This document shows positions 48,251-57,640 of a DNA stretch of 64,000 nucleotides, one piece after another. The position numbers were made by a program, and so were the translations under genes. Source of the stretch: Megachile rotundata (lineage: Eukaryota; Arthropoda; Insecta; Hymenoptera; Megachilidae); assembly GCF_050947335.1 (NCBI RefSeq), contig NW_027473508.1:197493-261492 (forward strand), written 5' to 3'. Below the pieces are notes generated by a model, which made no database searches, was not told the DNA's origin, and saw nothing but the letters and a program-made list of their open reading frames with translations. The first letter of the stretch is position 1, and each line of letters begins with the position of its first letter.

Positions 48251-48830
48251 TGATTATGATTGTGTGAATGCGATTGTGTGATTGTGATTGTGTGATTGTG
48301 TGATCGTGATTGTGCGATCGTGATTTTGTGATCGTGATTGTGTGATTGTGATTGTGATTGTGTGACTGTGTTACTGTGATTGTGTGATCCTGACTGCGTG
48401 ATCGTGTTTGTGTGATCGTGATTGTGGATTTGCGACTGTGTGATTGTGATTGTGTGATCGTGACTGTGCGGTTGTGATTGTGGGATTGTGATTGAGTGAT
48501 TGTGTGATCATGATTGCGTGATCGTGATTGTGTGATTGTGATTGTGTGATCGTGATTGTGATTGTGTGATTGTGATTGTGTGATTGTGATTGTGTGATTG
48601 TGATTGTGTGATTGTGATTGTGTGATTGTGATTGTGTGGTCGCGATTGTGTGATCGTGATTGTGTGATCGTGATTGTGTGATCGGGATTGTGTGATTGTG
48701 TGATTGTGATTGTGTGATTGTGATTGTGTGATTGTGATTGTGTGATTGTGATTGTGTGATTGTGATTGTGTGACTGTGTGATTGTGATTGTGTGATCGTG
48801 ATTATGCTATTGTGATTGTGTGATTGTGCT
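48251..48830. repeat. 16-mer module, left part, copy 5
   Basis: GAATGCG (48266), GATCCT at 48386, GTGCGGTTG, TGAGTG, GATCATG, GTGGTCGCG, GATCGGG and GCTA at 48806, a spacing of 420 bp, identical to copy 6. Confidence 0.92.
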
Positions 48831-49325
48831 TGCGTGATTGTGTGATTGCGTGATTGTGTGATTGCGTGATTGTGTGATTGCGTGATTGTGTGATTGCGTG
48901 ATTGTGTGATTGCGTGATTGTGTGATTGCGTGATTGTGTGATTGCGTGATTGTGTGATTGCGTGACTGTGTGATTGTGTGACTGTGTGATTGTGTGAGTG
49001 TGTGATTGTGTGACTGTGTGATTGTGTGACTGTGTGATTGTGTGACTGTGTGATTGTGTGACTGTGTGATTATGTGACTGTGTGGTTGTGTGACTGTGTG
49101 ATTGTGTGACTGTGTGATTGTGTGACTGTGTGATTGTGTGACTGTGTGATTGTGTGACTGTGTGATTGTGTGACTGTGTGATTGTGTGACAGTGTGATTG
49201 CGTGACTGTGTGATTGTGTGACTGTGTGATTGTGTGACTGTGTGATTGTGTGACTGTGTGATTGTGTGACTGTGTGATTGTCTGACTGTGTGATTGTGTA
49301 ATTGTGATTGTGCGATTGCGATTGT
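48831..49325. repeat. 16-mer dimer array, copy 5
   Basis: Nine GCG dimers (48832-48960) after GTGCTTG, then GACTG positions from 48964 to 49284 in 16-bp steps (21 positions), with one GAGTG, GATTATG/GTGGTTG changes near 49070-49085, a GACAG and a GTCTGACTG. Confidence 0.94.
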
Positions 49326-49960
49326 GTGATTGTGATTGTGTGATTGTGATTTGTGATTGTGATTGTGTGATTGTGATTGTGTGATTGTGATTGTGTGATT
49401 GTGATTGTGTGATTGTGATTGTGTGATTGTGTGAGTGTGTGATTGTGTGATTGTGATTGTGTGATTGTGACTGTGTGATTGTGATTGTGTGATTGTGATT
49501 GAGTGATTGTGTGATTGTGTGATTGTGTGATTGTGTGATTGTGTGATTGTGTGATTGTGTGATTGTGTGATTGTGCGATTGTGTGATTGTGTGATTGTGC
49601 GATTGTGCGATTGTGTGATTGTGTGATTGTGTGATTGTGTGATTGTGTGATTGTGTGATTGTGTGATTGTGTGATTGTGTGATTGTGTGATTGTGTGATT
49701 GTGTGATTGTGTCATTGTGTGATTGTGTCATTGTGTGATTGTGTGATTGTGTGATTGTGTGATTGTGTGGTTGTGTAATTGTGATTGTGTGATTGTGATT
49801 GTGTGTACTGTGTGATTGTGTGATTGTGTAATTGTGATTGTGTGATTGCGATTGTGTGATTGTGCGATTGTGTGATTGTGTGATTGAGTGATTGTGCGAT
49901 TGTGCGATTGTGTGATTGTGCGATTGTGTGATTGTGCGACTGTGTGATTGTGATTGTGTG
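49326..49960. repeat. Octamer array TGTGATTG with GTGTACTG marker, copy 2
   Basis: GATTTGTGATTG, GAGTGTGTG, TGAGTG (near 49500), single octamers to about 49770 with a few CGATTG and two GTCATTG changes, then GTGTACTG (49801) and a second octamer stretch with CGATTG changes. Longer than the copy at 43.25 kb. Confidence 0.93.
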
Positions 49961-50889
49961 ATCGTGACTGTGCGATTGTGATTGAGGGATTGTGATTGAG
50001 TGATTGTGTGATCGTGATTGTGTGACCGTGATTGTGTGATTGTGATTGTGTGATCGTGATTGTGATTGTGTGATTGTGATTGTGTGATTGTGATTGTGTG
50101 ATTGTGATTGTGTGATTGTGATTGTGTGATTGTGATTGTGTGATTGTGATTGTGTGGTCGTGATTGTGTGATCGTGATTGTGTGATCGGGATTGTGTGAT
50201 TGTGTGATTGTGATTGTGTGATTGTGATTGTGTGATTGTGATTGTGTGATTGTGATTGTGTGATTGTGATTGTGTGATTGTGATTGTGTGATTGTGATTG
50301 TGTGATTGTGATTGTGTGATTGTGATTGTGTGATTGTGATTGTGTGATTGTGATTGTGTGATTGTGATTGTGTGATTGTGATTGTGTGATTGTGATTGTG
50401 TGATTGTGATTGTGTGATTGTGATTGTGTGATTGTGATTGTGTGATTGTGATTGTGTGATTGGGATTGTGTGATTGGGATTGTGTGATTGTGATTGTGTG
50501 ATTGTGATTGTGTGATTGTGATTGTGTGATTGTGGTTGTGTGATTGTGATTGTGTGATTGTGATTGTGTGATTGTGATTGTGTGATTGTGATTGTGTGAT
50601 TGTGATTGTGTGATTGTGATTGTGTGATTGTGATTGTGTGATTGTGATTGTGTGATTGTGATTGTGTGATTGTGATTGTGTGATTGTGATTGTGTGATTG
50701 TGATTGTGTGATTGTGATTGTGTGATTGTGATTGTGTGATTGTGATTGTGTGATTGTGATTGTGTGATTGTGATTGTGTGATTGTGATTGCGTGATTGTG
50801 ATTGCGTGATTGTGATTGCGTGATTGTGATTGTGTGATTGTGATTGTGTGATTGTGATTGTGTGATTGTGATTGTGTGATTGTGATTGT
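49961..50889. repeat. GACCG linker and canonical array, copy 2
   Basis: GTGCGATTG, TGAGGG, TGAGTG, GTGTGACCG, GTGGTCG and GATCGGG (to about 50190), then about 48 canonical units with the paired GGG units (near 50461 and 50475), a GGTTG unit and three GCG units (50791-50819). Confidence 0.92.
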
Positions 50890-51301
50890 GTGATCGTGAT
50901 GGTGTGATCGTGATTGTGTGATCGTGATTGTGGGATTTTGACTGTGTGATTGTGTGATCGTGATTGTGATTGTGTCATTGTGATTGTGTGATGGTGATTG
51001 TGTGATCGTGATAGTGTGATCGTGATTGTGTGGTCGTGATTGCGTGATCGTGATTGTGTGATGGTGATTTTGTGATGGTGATTGTGTGATTTTGATTGTG
51101 TGATTGTGATTGTGTGATTGTGATTGTGTGATTGTGATTGTGTGATTGTGATTGTGTGATTGTGATTGTGTGATTGTGATTGTGTGATTGTGATTGTGTG
51201 ATTGTGATTGTGTGATTGTGATTGTGTGATTGTGATTGTGTGATTGTGATTGTGTGATTGTGATTGTGTGATTGTGATTGTGTGATTGTGATTGTGTGAT
51301 T
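50890..51301. repeat. ACGGTG/GAACGTG module, 3' fragment, plus array
   Basis: GATCGTGATGG, GGGATTTTGACTG, GTGTCATTG, GATGGTG, GATAGTG, GCGTGATCG, GATTTTGTGATGG and GATTTTG (to about 51096), then about 14 canonical units. The first two thirds of the module (GTTTG to GAACGTG) is absent here, unlike at 45.2 kb. Confidence 0.89.
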
Positions 51302-52130
51302 GTGGTTGTGTGATCGTGATTGTGTGTTCGTGATTGCGTGACCGTGATTGCGTGATCGTGATTGTGTGATTGTGATTGTGTGATTGTGATTGTGTGAGTG
51401 TGATTGTGTGATTGTGATTGTGTGAGTGTGATTGTGTGGTTGTGTGATCGTGATTGTGTGATCGTGATTGTGTGATCGTGATTGTGTGATCGTGATTGTG
51501 TGATCGTGATTGTGTGATCGTGATTGTGTGATTGTGTGATGGTGATTGTGTGATCGTGATTGTCGATCGTGACTGTGTGATCGTGACAGTGTGATAGTGA
51601 CAGTGTGATAGTGATTGTGTGACAGTGATTGTGTGATCGTGATAGTGTGATCGTGATTGTGTGGTCGTGATTGTGTGATCGTGATTGTGTGATCGTGATT
51701 GTGTGATTGTGATTGTGTGATTGTGATTGTGTGATTGTGATTGTGTGATTGTGATTGTGTGATTGTGTGATTGTGATTGTGTGATTGTGATTGTGCGATT
51801 GTGATTGTGTGATTGTGATTGTGTAACTGTGATTGTGTGATTGTGATTGTGTGATTGTGATTGTGTGATTGTGATTGTGTGAGTGTGATTGTGTGATCGT
51901 GATTGTGTGATCGTGATTGTATGATCGTGATTTTGTGATAGTGATTGTGTGATAGTGATTGTGTGATCGTGATTGTGTGATCGTGATTGCGTGATCGTGA
52001 TTGTGTGGTCGTAATTGTGTGATCGTGATTATGTGATCGCAATTGTTGGATTGTGACTGTGTGATCGTGTGATTGTGATTGTGTGATTGTGTGATTGTGA
52101 TTGTGTGATTGTGATTGTGTGGTCGTGATT
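51302..52130. repeat. GCAATTG module, copy 7
   Basis: GTGGTTG at 51302, CGTGAC at 51582 (280 bp, one unit above copy 3), CGC at 52038 (456 bp). The 456 rather than 462 is explained by one missing 14-mer (GATCG before GATAGTG) plus one lone octamer near 51769: -14 + 8 = -6. Confidence 0.91.
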
Positions 52131-53019
52131 GTGTGATTGTGATTGTGTGATTGTGATTGTGTGATTGTGATTGTGTGATTGTGATTGTGTGATTGTGATT
52201 GTGTGATTGTGATTGTGTGATTGTGATTGTGTGATTGTGATTGTGTGATTGTGATTGTGTGATTGTGATTGTGTGATTGTGATTGTGTGATTGTGATTGT
52301 GTGATTGTGATTGTGTGATTGTGATTGTGTGATTGTGATTGTGTGATTGTGATTGTGTGATTGTGATTGTGTGATTGTGATTGTGTGATTGTGATTGTGT
52401 GATTGTGATTGTGTGATTGTGATTGTGTGATTGTGATTGTGTGATTGTGATTGTGTGATTGTGATTGTGTGATTGTGATTGTGTGATTGTGATTGTGTGA
52501 TTGTGATTGTGTGATTGTGATTGTGTGATTGTGATTGTGTGATTGTGATTGTGTGATTGTGATTGTGTGATTGTGATTGTGTGATTGTGATTGTGTGATT
52601 GTGATTGTGTGATTGTGATTGTGTGATTGTGATTGTGTGATTGTGATTGTGTGATTGTGATTGTGTGATTGTGATTGTGTGATTGTGATTGTGTGATTGT
52701 GATTGTGTGATTGTGATTGTGTGATTGTGATTGTGTGATTGTGATTGTGTGATTGTGATTGTGTGATTGTGATTGTGTGATTGTGATTGTGTGATTGTGA
52801 TTGTGTGATTGTGATTGTGTGATTGTGATTGTGTGATTGTGATTGTGTGATTGTGATTGTGATTGTGTGATTGTGATTGTGTGATTGTGATTGTGTGATT
52901 GTGATTGTGTGATTGTGATTGTGTGATTGTGATTGTGTGATTGTGATTGTGTGATTGTGATTGTGTGATTGTGATTGTGTGATTGTGATTGTGTGATTGT
53001 GATTGTGTGATTGTGATTG
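52131..53019. repeat. Canonical 14-mer array
   Basis: About 62 perfect units with one extra hexamer near 52858. Confidence 0.95.
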
Positions 53020-53602
53020 TGTGATTATGATTGTGTGAATGCGATTGTGTGATTGTGATTGTGTGATTGTGTGATCGTGATTGTGCGATCGTGATTTTGT
53101 GATCGTGATTGTGTGATTGTGATTGTGATTGTGTGACTGTGTTACTGTGATTGTGTGATCCTGACTGCGTGATCGTGTTTGTGTGATCGTGATTGTGGAT
53201 TTGCGACTGTGTGATTGTGATTGTGTGATCGTGACTGTGCGATTGTGATTGTGGGATTGTGATTGAGTGATTGTGTGATCATGATTGCGTGATCGTGATT
53301 GTGTGATTGTGATTGTGTGATCGTGATTGTGATTGTGTGATTGTGATTGTGTGATTGTGATTGTGTGATTGTGATTGTGTGATTGTGATTGTGTGGTCGT
53401 GATTGTGTGATCGTGATTGTGTGATCGTGATTGTGTGATCGGGATTGTGTGATTGTGTGATTGTGATTGTGTGATTGTGATTGTGTGATTGTGATTGTGT
53501 GATTGTGATTGTGTGATTGTGATTGTGTGATTGTGATTGTGTGACTGTGTGATTGTGATTGTGTGATCGTGATTATGCTATTGTGATTGTGTGATTGTGC
53601 TT
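53020..53602. repeat. 16-mer module, left part, copy 6
   Basis: GAATGCG (53036), GATCCT at 53157, TGAGTG, GATCATG, GATCGGG and GCTA at 53577: 420 bp as in copy 5. It reads GTGCGATTG and GTGGTCGTG where copy 5 has GTGCGGTTG and GTGGTCGCG. Confidence 0.92.
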
Positions 53603-54110
53603 GCGTGATTGTGTGATTGCGTGATTGTGTGATTGCGTGATTGTGTGATTGCGTGATTGTGTGATTGCGTGATTGTGTGATTGCGTGATTGTGTGATTGC
53701 GTGATTGTGTGATTGCGTGATTGTGTGATTGCGTGACTGTGTGATTGTGTGACTGTGTGATTGTGTGAGTGTGTGATTGTGTGACTGTGTGATTGCGTGA
53801 CTGTGTGATTGTGTGACTGTGTGATTGTGTGACTGTGTGATTGTGTGACTGTGTGATTATGTGACTGTGTGGTTGTGTGACTGTGTGATTGTGTGACTGT
53901 GTGATTGTGTGACTGTGTGATTGTGTGACTGTGTGATTGTGTGACTGTGTGATTGTGTGACTGTGTGATTGTGTGACAGTGTGATTGCGTGACTGTGTGA
54001 TTGTGTGACTGTGTGATTGTGTGACTGTGTGATTGTGTGACTGTGTGATTGTGTGACTGTGTGATTGTGTGACTGTGTGATTGTGTAATTGTGATTGTGC
54101 GATTGCGATT
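53603..54110. repeat. 16-mer dimer array, copy 6
   Basis: Nine GCG dimers (53603-53731), then 22 GACTG-position dimers (53735-54071, step 16) with the GAGTG, GATTATG/GTGGTTG and GACAG changes of copy 5 plus an extra GCG-GACTG dimer near 53790. Ends in GTAATTG and GCGATTGCGATTG. Confidence 0.94.
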
Positions 54111-54835
54111 GTGTGATTGTGATTGTGTGATTGTGATTTGTGATTGTGATTGTGTGATTGTGATTGTGTGATTGTGATTGTGTGATTGTGATTGTGTGAT
54201 TGTGATTGTGTGATTGTGATTGTGTGATTGTGTGAGTGTGTGATTGTGTGATTGTGATTGTGTGATTGTGACTGTGTGATTGTGATTGTGTGATTGTGAT
54301 TGAGTGATTGTGTGATTGTGTGATTGTGTGATTGTGTGATTGTGTGATTGTGTGATTGTGTGATTGTGTGATTGTGTGATTGTGTGATTGTGTGATTGTG
54401 TGATTGTGTGATTGTGCGATTGTGTGATTGTGTGATTGTGCGATTGTGCGATTGTGTGATTGTGTGATTGTGTGATTGTGTGATTGTGTGATTGTGTGAT
54501 TGTGTGATTGTGTGATTGTGTGATTGTGTGATTGTGTGATTGTGTGATTGTGTGATTGTGTGATTGTGTGATTGTGTGATTGTGTCATTGTGTGATTGTG
54601 TCATTGTGTGATTGTGTCATTGTGTGATTGTGTGATTGTGTGGTTGTGTAATTGTGATTGTGTGATTGTGATTGTGTGTACTGTGTGATTGTGTGATTGT
54701 GTAATTGTGATTGTGTGATTGCGATTGTGTGATTGTGCGATTGTGTGATTGTGTGATTGAGTGATTGTGTGATTGTGCGATTGTGTGATTGTGCGATTGT
54801 GTGATTGTGCGACTGTGTGATTGTGATTGTGTGAT
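54111..54835. repeat. Octamer array TGTGATTG with GTGTACTG marker, copy 3
   Basis: Same layout as 49326, with the longest single-octamer stretch (about 54302-54640) and three GTCATTG words in succession before GTGTACTG at 54677. The extra length relative to copy 2 is in whole octamers. Confidence 0.93.
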
Positions 54836-55785
54836 CGTGACTGTGCGATTGTGATTGAGGGATTGTGATTGAGTGATTGTGTGATCGTGATTGTGTGACC
54901 GTGATTGTGTGATTGTGATTGTGTGATCGTGATTGTGATTGTGTGATTGTGATTGTGTGATTGTGATTGTGTGATTGTGATTGTGTGATTGTGATTGTGT
55001 GATTGTGATTGTGTGATTGTGATTGTGTGATTGTGATTGTGTGGTCGTGATTGTGTGATCGTGATTGTGTGATCGGGATTGTGTGATTGTGTGATTGTGA
55101 TTGTGTGATTGTGATTGTGTGATTGTGATTGTGTGATTGTGATTGTGTGATTGTGATTGTGTGATTGTGATTGTGTGATTGTGATTGTGTGATTGTGATT
55201 GTGTGATTGTGATTGTGTGATTGTGATTGTGTGATTGTGATTGTGTGATTGTGATTGTGTGATTGTGATTGTGTGATTGTGATTGTGTGATTGTGATTGT
55301 GTGATTGTGATTGTGTGATTGTGATTGTGTGATTGTGATTGTGTGATTGTGATTGTGTGATTGTGATTGTGTGATTGTGATTGTGTGATTGGGATTGTGT
55401 GATTGGGATTGTGTGATTGTGATTGTGTGATTGTGATTGTGTGATTGTGGTTGTGTGATTGTGATTGTGTGATTGTGATTGTGTGATTGTGATTGTGTGA
55501 TTGTGATTGTGTGATTGTGATTGTGTGATTGTGATTGTGTGATTGTGATTGTGTGATTGTGATTGTGTGATTGTGATTGTGTGATTGTGATTGTGTGATT
55601 GTGATTGTGTGATTGTGATTGTGTGATTGTGATTGTGTGATTGTGATTGTGTGATTGTGATTGTGTGATTGTGATTGTGTGATTGTGATTGTGTGATTGT
55701 GATTGTGTGATTGTGATTGCGTGATTGTGATTGCGTGATTGTGATTGTGTGATTGTGATTGTGTGATTGTGATTGTGTGATCGTG
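54836..55785. repeat. GACCG linker and canonical array, copy 3
   Basis: TGAGGG, TGAGTG, GTGTGACCG, GTGGTCG and GATCGGG, then canonical units with the paired GGG units (55390-55410), a GGTTG unit (near 55450) and two GCG units (55720, 55734), one fewer than copy 2. Confidence 0.92.
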
Positions 55786-56188
55786 ATGGTGTGATCGTGA
55801 TTGTGTGATCGTGATTGTGGGATTTTGACTGTGTGATTGTGTGATCGTGATTGTGATTGTGTCATTGTGATTGTGTGATGGTGATTGTGTGATCGTGATA
55901 GTGTGATCGTGATTGTGTGGTCGTGATTGCGTGATCGTGATTGTGTGATGGTGATTTTGTGATGGTGATTGTGTGATTTTGATTGTGTGATTGTGATTGT
56001 GTGATTGTGATTGTGTGATTGTGATTGTGTGATTGTGATTGTGTGATTGTGATTGTGTGATTGTGATTGTGTGATTGTGATTGTGTGATTGTGATTGTGT
56101 GATTGTGATTGTGTGATTGTGATTGTGTGATTGTGATTGTGTGATTGTGATTGTGTGATTGTGATTGTGTGATTGTGATTGTGTGATT
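55786..56188. repeat. ACGGTG/GAACGTG module, 3' fragment, plus array (copy 2)
   Basis: The same fragment as at 50890, with the same left breakpoint (GATCGTGATGG to GGGATTTTGACTG), followed by about 14 canonical units. Confidence 0.89.
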
Positions 56189-56995
56189 GTGGTTGTGTGA
56201 TCGTGATTGTGTGTTCGTGATTGCGTGACCGTGATTGCGTGATCGTGATTGTGTGATTGTGATTGTGTGATTGTGATTGTGTGAGTGTGATTGTGTGATT
56301 GTGATTGTGTGAGTGTGATTGTGTGGTTGTGTGATCGTGATTGTGTGATCGTGATTGTGTGATCGTGATTGTGTGATCGTGATTGTGTGATCGTGATTGT
56401 GTGATTGTGTGATGGTGATTGTGTGATCGTGATTGTCGATCGTGACTGTGTGATCGTGACAGTGTGATAGTGACAGTGTGATAGTGATTGTGTGACAGTG
56501 ATTGTGTGATCGTGATTGTGTGATCGTGATAGTGTGATCGTGATTGTGTGGTCGTGATTGTGTGATCGTGATTGTGTGATTGTGATTGTGTGATTGTGAT
56601 TGTGTGATTGTGATTGTGTGATTGTGATTGTGTGATTGTGATTGTGTGATTGTGATTGTGTGATTGTGATTGTGTGATTGTGATTGTGCGATTGTGATTG
56701 TGTGATTGTGATTGTGTAACTGTGATTGTGTGATTGTGATTGTGTGATTGTGATTGTGTGATTGTGATTGTGTGAGTGTGATTGTGTGATCGTGATTGTG
56801 TGATCGTGATTGTATGATCGTGATTTTGTGATAGTGATTGTGTGATAGTGATTGTGTGATCGTGATTGCGTGATCGTGATTGTGTGGTCGTAATTGTGTG
56901 ATCGTGATTATGTGATCGCAATTGTTGGATTGTGACTGTGTGATCGTGTGATTGTGATTGTGTGATTGTGTGATTGTGATTGTGTGATTGTGATT
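56189..56995. repeat. GCAATTG module, copy 8
   Basis: GTGGTTG at 56189, CGTGAC at 56455 (266 bp), CGC at 56917 (462 bp). After the usual exit words it lacks the GTGGTCG unit seen after other copies and opens into the terminal uniform array. Confidence 0.92.
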
Positions 56996-57461
56996 GTGTG
57001 ATTGTGATTGTGTGATTGTGATTGTGTGATTGTGATTGTGTGATTGTGATTGTGTGATTGTGATTGTGTGATTGTGATTGTGTGATTGTGATTGTGTGAT
57101 TGTGATTGTGTGATTGTGATTGTGTGATTGTGATTGTGTGATTGTGATTGTGTGATTGTGATTGTGTGATTGTGATTGTGTGATTGTGATTGTGTGATTG
57201 TGATTGTGTGATTGTGATTGTGTGATTGTGATTGTGTGATTGTGATTGTGTGATTGTGATTGTGTGATTGTGATTGTGTGATTGTGATTGTGTGATTGTG
57301 ATTGTGTGATTGTGATTGTGTGATTGTGATTGTGTGATTGTGATTGTGTGATTGTGATTGTGTGATTGTGATTGTGTGATTGTGATTGTGTGATTGTGAT
57401 TGTGTGATTGTGATTGTGTGATTGTGATTGTGTGATTGTGATTGTGTGATTGTGATTGTGT
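56996..57461. repeat. Canonical 14-mer array
   Basis: About 33 perfect units leading to the GACTG-type run. Confidence 0.95.
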
Positions 57462-57640
57462 GACTGTGATTGTGTGACTGTGATTGTGTGACTGTGATTG
57501 TGTGACTGTGATTGTGTGACTGTGATTGTGTGACTGTGATTGTGTGACTGTGATTGTGTGACTGTGATTGTGTGACTGTGATTGTGTGACTGTGATTGTG
57601 TGACTGTGATTGTGTGACTGTGATTGTGTGACTGTGATTG
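57462..57640. repeat. Variant array TGTGACTGTGATTG, 13 copies
   Basis: GACTG positions run from 57462 to 57630 in exact 14-bp steps. This is a T-to-C change at unit position 6, the only amplified variant in a 14-mer array that does not create a CpG. Confidence 0.96.

Noticed and set aside
3659..56921. Many very long minus-strand open reading frames (up to about 1,500 codons) giving proteins of Thr, Ile, Gln, Ser, His, Asn with Arg/Asp patches.
   Set aside because: They are forced by the repeat: the canonical unit has no stop codon on that strand in any frame. Their ends fall at point changes creating TTA, CTA or TCA on the + strand (for example GTGTTATTG at 3657, GATTATGCTATTG at 53573). Several would begin at non-ATG codons such as the TTG within GATCGCAATTG. 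Overlapping frames give the same peptide, and there is no codon-level conservation, domain or signal peptide.
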